DNA from: Salinimicrobium sp. TH3
Lineage (GTDB): Bacteria; Bacteroidota; Bacteroidia; Flavobacteriales; Flavobacteriaceae
Assembly (NCBI RefSeq): GCF_026676115.1
Contig: NZ_JAPONB010000010.1
Span: 60,259-124,258 of the forward strand
DNA: 64,000 bases
Direction of reading: 5' to 3'
Shown here: in pieces, positions 30,568 to 38,282 of the stretch
How the letters are laid out: the number at the start of each line of letters is the position of its first letter
Position numbering within the stretch: the first letter of the stretch is position 1
Position numbers and translations under genes: made by a program
The notes under the pieces: model-generated
Database searches by the model: none
What the model saw: only the letters and a program-made list of their open reading frames with translations
What the model was told of the DNA's origin: nothing

Positions 30568-31479
30568 ATGAAACTAAATATTAAAAATGAAACTTCACGA
30601 TTAAGGGCTGTAGTCTTAGGAACTGCCGAAAGTCCGGGGCCAACTCCGGAATATGAACATGCCTATGATCCAAAATCAGCCGAGCATATCAAAGCAGGAA
30701 CGTATCCAGTCGAGGAAGATATGGTGCGGGAAATGGAAGCTGTTCGTGAGGTTCTGGAAAGATATGATGTCAAGGTCTATCGTCCAAAACTTGTAAAAGA
30801 TTTGAACCAGATCTTTACTCGTGATATCGCCTTTGTCATAGATGATAAATTTATAAAAGCCAATATTCTCCCCGATCGCGAGGAAGAAATAGAAGCCATT
30901 CAATATGTAATAGATCAAATGGATCCCGACAAGGTCATTGAATTGCCCGAAGATGTACATGTGGAGGGAGGAGATGTTATGCTTTATAATGACGATCTTT
31001 TTATTGGTGCTTATTATGGAGAAGACTATTCTCAATTCATAACAGCGCGCACCAACCTAAAAGGGGTGGAGCATCTTAGGGAAATGTTCCCCAATAAAAA
31101 AGTGAAGTCTTTTAATCTTAGAAAGTCAAATACCGAGGCAAGGGATAATGCCCTGCACCTGGACTGCTGTTTTCAACCTGTAGGCAGGGGTAAAGCCATA
31201 CTTTATAAGGATGGATTTCTTGATATGGAAGAGTACCAGTGGCTGGTCAATTTCTTTGGAAAAGAGAACATATTTGAGATTACCCGCCAGGAAATGTATG
31301 ACATGAATTCCAACGTTTTTTCTATTTCTGAAGATGTGGTGATTTCAGAAAGGAACTTCACCCGACTTAACTCCTGGCTTAGAGAGAATGGCATGAAAGT
31401 GGAGGAAGTGCCTTATGCCGAAATAGCCAAACAAGAAGGCTTGTTGAGATGTTCAACGCTGCCTTTAATAAGGGATTAA
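30568..31479 (+). CDS. Arginine deiminase-family (amidinotransferase-fold) hydrolase
   Basis: Pentein-fold guanidine-modifying enzyme. The 303 residues have the family residues in order: NQIFTRD (about 89-95), HVEGGD (about 131-136), catalytic His197 in LHLDCCFQP and nucleophile Cys295 in LLRCSTLPL. This layout fits arginine deiminase or dimethylarginine hydrolase (arginine or methylarginine to citrulline plus ammonia or methylamine). The start is chosen from the -7 box at 30543-30550. It is 6 nt upstream of a CtlX-type gene, so the pair could turn arginine into ornithine via citrulline. The exact substrate is inference. Confidence 0.85.
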   Translation: MKLNIKNETSRLRAVVLGTAESPGPTPEYEHAYDPKSAEHIKAGTYPVEEDMVREMEAVREVLERYDVKVYRPKLVKDLNQIFTRDIAFVIDDKFIKANILPDREEEIEAIQYVIDQMDPDKVIELPEDVHVEGGDVMLYNDDLFIGAYYGEDYSQFITARTNLKGVEHLREMFPNKKVKSFNLRKSNTEARDNALHLDCCFQPVGRGKAILYKDGFLDMEEYQWLVNFFGKENIFEITRQEMYDMNSNVFSISEDVVISERNFTRLNSWLRENGMKVEEVPYAEIAKQEGLLRCSTLPLIRD

Positions 31480-31485
31480 AATTAT

Positions 31486-32436
31486 ATGAGACAAATCACA
31501 GATACTGTACTAATGGTGCGGCCGGTTGCCTTCAGGATGAATGAACAAACCGCCGTGAATAATTATTTTCAGGAAGGTCTGCACATGGATAATGAGCAGA
31601 TCAATAAAAAAGCTCAGGAAGAGTTTGATAATTTTGTGGCGAAACTAAGAAATGTGGGGGTGAACGTTATCGTGGTAGATGATGACGAGAAACTGGATAC
31701 TCCAGACTCTATTTTCCCTAATAACTGGGTCACCTTTCATGAGGATGCTACTGCAGCGATTTATCCTCTTTTTGCCGAAAACCGAAGAAGGGAACGCAGG
31801 GCCGAAATTTTTGATAAGATCGAAGCCGAAGGTTATCTAATAAAAGATGTAATTGACTATACCAGTGCAGAGGAGGAAGAACTTTTCCTTGAATCCACAG
31901 GGGTTCTTATTATCGACAGGGTCAATGAAAAAGCCTATTGTGCGCTTTCTCCCCGCGCCAATGAAGAATTATTGATTGAATTTTGTGAGGATTTTGAGCT
32001 TACTCCTGTCATCTTTACCTCATACCAGGATGTGGATGGTCGCAGGATGCCCATTTACCACACTAACGTGATGATGTGCCTGGCAGAGAACTTTGCGGTG
32101 ATTTGCCTGGATAGTATTGATGATCCAAAAGAGCGAAAAAATGTTGTAAAACATTTGAAGGCAGACGGGAAAGAGATCATAGAAATTTCTGAAGCCCAAC
32201 TCCATCATTATGCCGGGAATATGCTGCAGGTACAGGGTGCCGAAGGAAAGAAATACCTGGTGATGAGTGATGCAGCAAGAAAAAGTCTTTTGCCTGTCCA
32301 GATCGCAGCAATTGAGAAACACTGTGAAATTCTAAGCAGTGATCTTAGCACGATTGAAACCTGTGGCGGCGGGAGTGCCCGCTGCATGCTGGCCGAAGTT
32401 TTTCTTCCGAAGAAAGAAAATATGAAGGTTGTCTGA
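31486..32436 (+). CDS. ctlX: Citrulline-utilisation hydrolase CtlX-like pentein
   Basis: Second pentein enzyme of the operon, matching the CtlX group, in which a Francisella member cleaves citrulline to ornithine, CO2 and ammonia. The 316 residues show DSIFPNNWVTFH (about 73-84), ENRRRERR (about 98-105), STGVLIIDR, a catalytic His near 192 in YHTNVMM and nucleophile Cys300 in GGGSARCML. It starts 6 nt after the deiminase-like gene and is followed by a terminator, so the two form a closed unit. The citrullinase role rests on family resemblance. Confidence 0.85.
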   Translation: MRQITDTVLMVRPVAFRMNEQTAVNNYFQEGLHMDNEQINKKAQEEFDNFVAKLRNVGVNVIVVDDDEKLDTPDSIFPNNWVTFHEDATAAIYPLFAENRRRERRAEIFDKIEAEGYLIKDVIDYTSAEEEELFLESTGVLIIDRVNEKAYCALSPRANEELLIEFCEDFELTPVIFTSYQDVDGRRMPIYHTNVMMCLAENFAVICLDSIDDPKERKNVVKHLKADGKEIIEISEAQLHHYAGNMLQVQGAEGKKYLVMSDAARKSLLPVQIAAIEKHCEILSSDLSTIETCGGGSARCMLAEVFLPKKENMKVV

Positions 32437-32467
32437 TTTTTTTTACAACAACCTGGAATATAAATTT

Positions 32468-32494
32468 AAAGCCCTTTCAAAAAGGGCTTTTTTT
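32468..32494 (+). terminator. Intrinsic terminator of the pentein operon
   Basis: AAAGCCCTTT (32468-32477) pairs with AAAGGGCTTT (32481-32490) around CAA and continues into T residues, 31 nt after ctlX. On the other strand it could also serve the convergent minus-strand gene at 32503. Confidence 0.9.
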
Positions 32495-32502
32495 ATACTA
32501 TT

Positions 32503-32937
32503 TTATTCCTGATCTTCTATCCTGGGCAGCGCCTTGTCTGCTTTGTAGTGGCGCAGCTTCTTTATAAAACTGTGCACTTCTTGCTGGTCTGCGCCCGCAT
32601 GGATCTTAATAAAATGATGATCCTTATAAAAGGAATATTCCTCCGCCCGGCCTTTGTAAATCTTCAGCTTGTAAAAAGGAATTACAAGGGAATAAGTTTC
32701 CCCGCCGGCTTTAAAACTTATCAATACCCCTTTTGAACGCATTTCCAGCGTACAATTGGTTTGGCCTTCGTTTAAGACAAGCAGGTTGTAAATTTCAATA
32801 CTTGCTGCAGTGACAGGAAGCTCGCGAAGACTCGTGCTTTTTAGCTCCTCTCTTTCTGCAAGATTGAAAGGTTTGCCCACCAGCTCATTTATTTCTTCTC
32901 TTTTATCACTAAAATCCTGGGAAATATTAAGTAACAT
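32503..32937 (-). CDS. Conserved hypothetical protein
   Basis: Family not recognised. With the start at 32937 the product has 144 residues, begins MLLNISQDFSDKREEINELV and has no signal peptide or membrane span, so it should be cytoplasmic. It looks like a compact alpha/beta protein with a basic C-terminus (FIKKLRHYKADKALPRI). The frame stays open to 33051, but the added segment is basic and lies over the argS promoter, so the later start is preferred. It is transcribed divergently from argS and convergently with ctlX. Confidence 0.7.
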   Translation of the reverse strand: MLLNISQDFSDKREEINELVGKPFNLAEREELKSTSLRELPVTAASIEIYNLLVLNEGQTNCTLEMRSKGVLISFKAGGETYSLVIPFYKLKIYKGRAEEYSFYKDHHFIKIHAGADQQEVHSFIKKLRHYKADKALPRIEDQE

Positions 32938-32999
32938 TTTCTTTTTTCTTAAAGGTAAGCATTTGCGCGCAAACCCTTTAACCAAGCTCAAAATTCTGT

Positions 33000-33007
33000 T
33001 ATCTTTG
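33000..33007 (+). promoter_or_regulatory. -7 box of the argS promoter
   Basis: TATCTTTG matches TAnnTTTG exactly, giving a leader of about 37 nt to the argS ATG. No clear -33 TTG is present at the usual spacing. Confidence 0.65.
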
Positions 33008-33050
33008 CGACTTCCTGTATCATGCCTGCAGGTGATAAAAAGACAAAACA

Positions 33051-34820
33051 ATGAATGTTCAGGACATACTTTCCGCTCAGGTAAATGAAGCGGTGAAAAA
33101 TATTTTTGATGTAGATCTGGAAACGGTGGAATTTCAGCCTACCCGTAAGGATTTTGAAGGCGATATCACCCTTGTGACTTTTCCCATGTTAAGGCAAATC
33201 AAAACCAGCCCGGTCAAACTTGGTGAGGCTATTGGTCAATACCTGGTTGAGAACAACAAGGATATTTCTAAATTCAATGTGGTTCAGGGCTTTTTAAATA
33301 TTGTTCTTGCAGATCAATTCTACCTGGATTTCTTCGGAAGTATGAAAGATAACACCTCTTTTGGCAAAACTCCTGAAGGGGAACAGTCGATCATGGTGGA
33401 GTACTCCTCTCCCAATACGAACAAGCCACTACATTTAGGACACGTAAGAAATAACCTTTTAGGATATTCTGTTGCCGAGATTCTTAAAGCTTCCGGAAAG
33501 AAGGTTTATAAAACCCAGATCATTAATGATCGGGGAATTCACATTTGCAAGTCTATGCTGGCATGGCAGCGATTCGGAAATGATGAAACTCCTGAAACTT
33601 CCGGTCTTAAAGGTGATAAGCTGGTAGGGAATTACTATGTAAAATTTGATAAAGCTTATAAAGAAGAGGTTTCTTATTTGCTGGCACAGGGCAAAACCGA
33701 AGAAGAAGCTAAAGCCGAAGCACCCATTTTAAAGGATGCGCAGGAAATGCTTCGTAAGTGGGAAGCCGGGGATAAGGAAGTAGTGGAGTTGTGGAAGACC
33801 ATGAACCAATGGGTTTACAATGGTTTTGAGGAAACTTACCAGAAGCTGGGGGTGGATTTCGATAAAAACTACTATGAAAGCGACACCTATTTACTGGGTA
33901 AGAATGTGGTAGCTGAAGGTCTCGAAAAAGAAGTTTTTTATCGTAAAGATGATGGTAGTGTTTGGATAGATCTTACCGCCGATGGTCTTGATGAAAAGAT
34001 CGTGCTTCGTAGCGACGGGACTGCGGTATATATGACCCAGGATATTGGTACTGCCATACAACGTGTGAAGGATTTCCATATCAACGGTATGGTTTACACG
34101 GTAGGGAATGAGCAGGATTATCACTTTAAAGTGCTCTTTTTGATCCTCAAGAAGCTGGGTTATGATTGGGCAGATAACCTTTACCACCTAAGCTATGGGA
34201 TGGTGGACCTTCCAACGGGAAAAATGAAAAGTAGGGAAGGAACTGTGGTTGATGCCGATGATCTTATTGATGAAATGAACGCCACGGCCCGAAAAATTTC
34301 TGAAGAACTTGGAAAATTAGATGGATATTCAGCAGCCGAAAAAGATGAGCTTTACCACATTATTGGTCTGGGAGCACTTAAATATTATATTCTAAAAGTC
34401 GATCCCAGAAAGAGAATTCTTTTTAATCCTGAAGAATCTGTCGATTTCCAGGGAAATACCGGTCCGTTTATTCAATACACTTACGCCAGGATCCAATCCA
34501 TTCTTCGTAAAGCTGAATTTGATTACAGCCAGCCCATCCTTGCTTATAATTTAAATGATAAAGAGAAGGAGTTAATAAAACAACTTCAATTATATCCGGA
34601 AACTATTCTGCTGGCGGCAGAAAATCATAGTCCGGCGTTGATCGCCAATTACACCTATGAACTGGTTAAGGTATTCAATAGTTTCTATCAAAATGTAACC
34701 ATTCTTGGGACCGAGGATGAAACCGAAAAGAAATTCCGGGTGCAGCTTTCAAAAGCAGTAGGGGATGTTATAAAATCTTCCTTTGAGCTACTGGGAATTC
34801 AGGTGCCGGAGAGAATGTAA
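33051..34820 (+). CDS. argS: Arginyl-tRNA synthetase
   Basis: Class Ia synthetase that charges tRNA-Arg. The 589 residues have the N-terminal tRNA-D-loop domain (about 1-110), the HIGH-type motif HLGH at 128-131 in SSPNTNKPLHLGHVRNN, and a C-terminal DALR anticodon domain with QYTYARIQSILRKA. The KMSKS-equivalent GKMKSREGT near 390-398 is present. The next 336 nt hold repeats rather than a gene. Confidence 0.97.
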   Translation: MNVQDILSAQVNEAVKNIFDVDLETVEFQPTRKDFEGDITLVTFPMLRQIKTSPVKLGEAIGQYLVENNKDISKFNVVQGFLNIVLADQFYLDFFGSMKDNTSFGKTPEGEQSIMVEYSSPNTNKPLHLGHVRNNLLGYSVAEILKASGKKVYKTQIINDRGIHICKSMLAWQRFGNDETPETSGLKGDKLVGNYYVKFDKAYKEEVSYLLAQGKTEEEAKAEAPILKDAQEMLRKWEAGDKEVVELWKTMNQWVYNGFEETYQKLGVDFDKNYYESDTYLLGKNVVAEGLEKEVFYRKDDGSVWIDLTADGLDEKIVLRSDGTAVYMTQDIGTAIQRVKDFHINGMVYTVGNEQDYHFKVLFLILKKLGYDWADNLYHLSYGMVDLPTGKMKSREGTVVDADDLIDEMNATARKISEELGKLDGYSAAEKDELYHIIGLGALKYYILKVDPRKRILFNPEESVDFQGNTGPFIQYTYARIQSILRKAEFDYSQPILAYNLNDKEKELIKQLQLYPETILLAAENHSPALIANYTYELVKVFNSFYQNVTILGTEDETEKKFRVQLSKAVGDVIKSSFELLGIQVPERM

Positions 34821-34980
34821 GCCCAAATACGAAGTACGAATTTAGAAGTACAAAGTTAATCTGCCGCCACTTCGAGTGAATTTGGACCTGCGGGAGCAGG
34901 GACCAATTTGTATCGAGAAGAGAGGTACGGGAGGTGCGATTTTAGAAGTACGAAGGTAGATTGGGAAATTAGAAGTTAAA
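34821..34980. repeat. Degenerate intergenic repeats between argS and ffh
   Basis: The decamer TTTAGAAGTA occurs identically at 34841-34850 and 34941-34950, with a third partial copy (ATTAGAAGTT) near 34969. TACGAA units surround the first. Between them an imperfect hairpin spans about 34879-34909 (ATTTGG, CCTGC / GCAGG, CCAAT), flanked by CTTCGAGTG and TATCGAGAAG. The texture is that of dispersed non-coding repeats in Flavobacteriia, possibly the scar of a lost element. No ORF is visible. Confidence 0.6.
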
Positions 34981-34987
34981 AAATTGG

Positions 34988-35014
34988 GGTGTCAAAAATG
35001 TCATTTTTGACACC
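34988..35014. repeat. 13-bp palindrome of the TCAAAAATG-N-CATTTTTGA family
   Basis: 34988-35000 is perfectly complementary to 35002-35014 around a single T. The core is identical to that of the palindrome at 27152-27170. It lacks a T tract, so simple termination of argS is uncertain. Confidence 0.75.
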
Positions 35015-35104
35015 TCTTCCAGATGGAAATTTTTTCCGGGGGGAAAATAGAAATTTTAAAGGTGAAGTGGAGTTGAAAAAGTTTTCACTTCAGCCTCAAA
35101 TCAT

Positions 35105-35112
35105 TAAATTTG
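35105..35112 (+). promoter_or_regulatory. -7 box of the ffh promoter
   Basis: TAAATTTG matches TAnnTTTG exactly and lies 44 nt before the ffh ATG. The nearest upstream TTG (35073-35075) is 29 nt away, longer than usual, so the -33 element is unclear. Confidence 0.55.
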
Positions 35113-35156
35113 CAACTGCCGACTATAGCCGGCGGTTTAAAAAAATCTGAGAGATT

Positions 35157-36485
35157 ATGTTCGAAAGTTTAAGTGATAAGCTGGATAATGCCTTACACGT
35201 CCTAAAGGGACACGGGCAAATTACCGAAGTTAACGTTGCCGAAACCCTTAAAGAGGTAAGGCGTGCCCTTGTAGATGCCGATGTGAACTATAAGATCGCC
35301 AAGGAATTTACTACCACAGTAAAGGAAAAGGCATTAGGACAGGACGTGCTTACCGCTTTAAAACCAGGGCAGATGATGGTTAAGCTCGTTAAAGATGAGC
35401 TTACCCAGTTGATGGGTGGAGATGCAGAAGGAATTAATCTTTCGGGAAATCCATCGGTGATCCTTATGTCGGGTCTTCAGGGGAGTGGTAAAACCACTTT
35501 TTCGGGAAAACTGGCGAATTATTTAAAAACCAAAAAAGCAAAAAAACCTTTACTGGTTGCTTGTGATGTTTACCGTCCGGCGGCAATTAATCAGTTACAC
35601 GTAGTTGGAGATCAGGTAGGAGTTGAGGTCTTTAGTGATGAAGGTAATCAGGATCCTGTTGCTATTTCAAAAGCAGCGATCGCTCACGCAAAAGCAAACG
35701 GTCATAACGTGGTGATCATTGATACCGCGGGTCGTCTTGCCGTTGATGAAGCGATGATGACCGAGATTGCTAATATCCACAGCGCCATCCAGCCGCAGGA
35801 AACCCTGTTTGTAGTGGATTCGATGACAGGGCAGGATGCAGTGAATACCGCGAAAGCCTTCAACGACCGTTTAAACTTTGACGGGGTAATCCTTACCAAA
35901 CTTGATGGGGATACCCGTGGTGGAGCAGCAATTTCCATTAAATCTGTCGTTAATAAGCCAATAAAATTCATAGGTACAGGGGAAAAAATGGATGCAATTG
36001 ATGTATTCTACCCTTCCCGTATGGCCGATCGTATTCTGGGAATGGGGGATGTTGTGTCTCTTGTGGAAAGAGCCCAGGAACAATATGATGAAGAGGAAGC
36101 TAGAAAACTTCAGAAGAAAATTGCCAAAAACGAATTCGGATTTGACGACTTCCTGAGCCAGCTTCAGCAGATCAAAAAAATGGGGTCTATGAAAGATCTG
36201 ATGGGAATGATCCCCGGGGCAGGAAAAATGTTGAAGGACGTGGAGATCGATGATGATGCCTTTAAACCTATTGAAGCCATTATCCACTCAATGACTCCCG
36301 AAGAACGTTCTAAGCCTTCAGTGATCAATGCCTCCAGAAAAAAACGAATTGGAAAAGGATCGGGAACATCTGTTCAACAGGTGAATCAGCTTTTAAAGCA
36401 ATTCAACCAGATGAGTAAAATGATGAAAATGATGCAGGGCGGCGGCGGAAGAAAGATGATGCAGATGATGAAGGGAATGAAATAA
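35157..36485 (+). CDS. ffh: Signal recognition particle protein Ffh (SRP54)
   Basis: GTPase that binds 4.5S RNA and signal sequences of nascent membrane proteins and targets them to FtsY and SecYEG. The 442 residues contain the N domain (1-about 90), G domain with GLQGSGKTTF (about 105-114), DTAGR (about 188), TKLDGD and GTGEK, then the methionine-rich M domain (about 300-442) ending in a Met/Gly/Lys tract. The stop is directly followed by the repeat arm of the IVS-protein cassette, leaving no room for a terminator. Confidence 0.98.
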   Translation: MFESLSDKLDNALHVLKGHGQITEVNVAETLKEVRRALVDADVNYKIAKEFTTTVKEKALGQDVLTALKPGQMMVKLVKDELTQLMGGDAEGINLSGNPSVILMSGLQGSGKTTFSGKLANYLKTKKAKKPLLVACDVYRPAAINQLHVVGDQVGVEVFSDEGNQDPVAISKAAIAHAKANGHNVVIIDTAGRLAVDEAMMTEIANIHSAIQPQETLFVVDSMTGQDAVNTAKAFNDRLNFDGVILTKLDGDTRGGAAISIKSVVNKPIKFIGTGEKMDAIDVFYPSRMADRILGMGDVVSLVERAQEQYDEEEARKLQKKIAKNEFGFDDFLSQLQQIKKMGSMKDLMGMIPGAGKMLKDVEIDDDAFKPIEAIIHSMTPEERSKPSVINASRKKRIGKGSGTSVQQVNQLLKQFNQMSKMMKMMQGGGGRKMMQMMKGMK

Positions 36486-36514
36486 GTGATCAGTATTCGG
36501 TGATCAGTATTCAG
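36486..36514. repeat. Left 14-bp tandem repeat arm of the IVS-protein cassette
   Basis: Two tandem copies of GTGATCAGTATTC(G/A) start at the base after the ffh stop codon. They are the inverted form of the array at 36919-36949, with a T-to-G-type change in the TATTC part. Confidence 0.8.
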
Positions 36515-36528
36515 AAAAATAAAAATTG

Positions 36529-36900
36529 ATGAACTTTCAGGATTTATTTGCTTATCAAAAGTCTGTTTCATTGTCTATGCAAATATTTGAGATTTCAACA
36601 CAATTCCCAAAGGAGGAGACTTACTCTTTGACTGATCAAATTAGACGCTCTTCCCGCAGTGTTTCAGCAGCAATTGCTGAAGCTTATAGAAAAAGAAATT
36701 ATCCGAGGCACTTCGTAAGCAAATTGACAGATGGTGATGCCGAAAATTCTGAAACACAAGTTTGGTTGGAATATGCCTATAGATGTCAATACTTAGCTGA
36801 AGGATCTTATAAGAAATTGATGATCGAAAGTGAAGAAGTAGGCAAATTAATTAATTATATGATTCTCAATCCCGGGAAATTTGGAGTTAAAAACGAATAA
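36529..36900 (+). CDS. Four-helix-bundle protein (23S rRNA intervening-sequence family, S23/bIVSP)
   Basis: Member of the family first found inside 23S rRNA intervening sequences and related to the Avd protein of diversity-generating retroelements; its molecular role is not settled. The 123 residues show the family pattern: FQDLFAYQKS, LTDQIRRSSRSVSAAIAEAYRKR (about 34-56), ETQVWLEYAYRCQYL (about 76-90) and EEVGKLINYMILNPGKF. A TTG codon at 36526 is also open but ATG 36529 is preferred. It is not inside rRNA here; it sits alone between ffh and folD, enclosed by inverted arrays of a 14-bp repeat, which suggests a mobile or formerly mobile cassette. Confidence 0.92.
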   Translation: MNFQDLFAYQKSVSLSMQIFEISTQFPKEETYSLTDQIRRSSRSVSAAIAEAYRKRNYPRHFVSKLTDGDAENSETQVWLEYAYRCQYLAEGSYKKLMIESEEVGKLINYMILNPGKFGVKNE

Positions 36901-36918
36901 AAGCCAAATCTTATATTA

Positions 36919-36949
36919 ACTGATCACTGAACACTGATCACTGAACACT
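36919..36949. repeat. Right 14-bp tandem repeat arm of the IVS-protein cassette
   Basis: Two perfect tandem copies of CTGATCACTGAACA plus a partial CT lie 18 nt after the IVS-protein gene and 7 nt before folD. Reverse complemented they match the left arm closely, forming inverted terminal arrays. Confidence 0.85.
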
Positions 36950-36956
36950 TACTCAT

Positions 36957-37856
36957 ATGACTCTCCTCGACGGTAAAAAACTAAGCAACGAAATCCAGGA
37001 TGAAATAGCCCTGGAAGTACAAAAAATGAAAGAGCGCGGGGAGAAAGTCCCGCATCTGGCTGCCATTATTGTTGGTAGTGACGGCGCAAGCCTTACTTAT
37101 GTGAACAGTAAAGTGCAGGCTTGTAAAAGAGTAGGCTTCGAATCTTCAGAATTTCGCATGTCTTCAAATACCAGCGAGCTCGAACTACTGGCGAAGATCG
37201 AGGAGCTTAACAATAATGATGACATCGACGGCTTTATTGTACAGTTGCCATTACCTCCACAGATCAATACTCAAAAAGTTCTTTTGGCGGTAAGTCCCGA
37301 TAAGGACGTGGATGGATTCCATCCTACCAACTTTGGAAAAATGTCTCTTGACATGACTTCCTTTATTCCTGCAACGCCTTTCGGTATCCTGGAGATGCTT
37401 GAGCGTTACGATATACCCACTAAAGGAAAACATACCTGCGTAATTGGGCGTAGTTACATTGTGGGAAGACCAATGAGCATCCTCATGGGGAGAGAAGGCT
37501 TTCCCGGTAATTCAACGGTTACCTTAACTCATGAATTCACAAAGAACATTACCCAAATAACCTCCCAAGCAGATATTATTATAATTGCAGTAGGAATTCC
37601 CAACTTCCTTAAAGCCGAGATGGTCAAGGATGATGCCGTTGTGATTGATGTTGGTATCACAAGAGTGCCTGATGAATCCAAACCTAAAGGTTACAGGATC
37701 TCAGGGGATGTGGATTTTGAAAATGTTTCAAAAAAGGTAAGCTATATCACTCCAGTTCCCGGAGGAGTAGGACCTATGACCATTGCCATGCTGCTGAAGA
37801 ATACCCTGTTGGCCAGGGATACTCATCGCAGCAGGAAAATGGAATTAAAGAACTAG
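36957..37856 (+). CDS. folD: Bifunctional methylenetetrahydrofolate dehydrogenase/cyclohydrolase
   Basis: Interconverts 5,10-methylene-THF and 10-formyl-THF for purine and methionine synthesis. The 299 residues have the catalytic motif YVNSK with Lys near 45 (SLTYVNSKVQACKRVGF), QLPLPPQIN, the Rossmann motif GRSYIVGRP and the signature PVPGGVGPMTIAMLLKNT near the end. Its promoter is not visible: the upstream repeat arm abuts it. Its TAG is one base from the stop of the convergent ykvA-like gene. Confidence 0.98.
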   Translation: MTLLDGKKLSNEIQDEIALEVQKMKERGEKVPHLAAIIVGSDGASLTYVNSKVQACKRVGFESSEFRMSSNTSELELLAKIEELNNNDDIDGFIVQLPLPPQINTQKVLLAVSPDKDVDGFHPTNFGKMSLDMTSFIPATPFGILEMLERYDIPTKGKHTCVIGRSYIVGRPMSILMGREGFPGNSTVTLTHEFTKNITQITSQADIIIIAVGIPNFLKAEMVKDDAVVIDVGITRVPDESKPKGYRISGDVDFENVSKKVSYITPVPGGVGPMTIAMLLKNTLLARDTHRSRKMELKN

Positions 37857-37857
37857 A

Positions 37858-38265
37858 TTAAGCATTTGCTTCTTTAGCCTCTGAAATTTTCCAATCCAGA
37901 TAAGCATGTAGATCGGACTCTATAAAGCGAACAGCTACTGTAAAGAGGGCGAAATCATCTACATAACCTACTCCGGGTAGAAAATCGGGTATCATATCCA
38001 TTGGGTTGAATACATAGAGAAGTACAAGGCCGATTGCTGCAATGGTAAACCATGGCGGAGCTGTGTATTCTCCTCTACGGTAGTCTTTTAACATCCCAAA
38101 CATAAGCTTCCCAAGTTCGGCGTATTTTTTCATTCCGGAACTGTTAAGCTTTTTATCTATGGCCTCTTTGTTATCCATTACCATATCCAGGTCTCCGTCT
38201 TCTACTTTCGAGACTTCAGAGTTCAGGTAATCTTTGTTGATTTTCTTTTTCACGTTTTCAAGCAT
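37858..38265 (-). CDS. YkvA/DUF1232 family membrane protein
   Basis: Small inner-membrane protein of unknown function. The 135 residues have a charged N-terminal half, one strong transmembrane helix (about 73-88, FTIAAIGLVLLYVF) and the DUF1232 signature NPMDMIPDFLPGVGYVDDFAL directly after it. Last gene of the minus-strand run; 17 nt after the AI-2E transporter. Confidence 0.9.
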   Translation of the reverse strand: MLENVKKKINKDYLNSEVSKVEDGDLDMVMDNKEAIDKKLNSSGMKKYAELGKLMFGMLKDYRRGEYTAPPWFTIAAIGLVLLYVFNPMDMIPDFLPGVGYVDDFALFTVAVRFIESDLHAYLDWKISEAKEANA

Positions 38266-38282
38266 AGCAATATTTTTTTAGG

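Noticed and set aside
36529..36900. Diversity-generating retroelement Avd gene
   Set aside because: No reverse transcriptase, template repeat or variable repeat is present nearby; only the four-helix fold is shared.
36486..36949. CRISPR-like array around the IVS-protein gene
   Set aside because: Only two tandem 14-bp copies per side, no spacers, and the two sides are inverted; this is a cassette boundary, not CRISPR.
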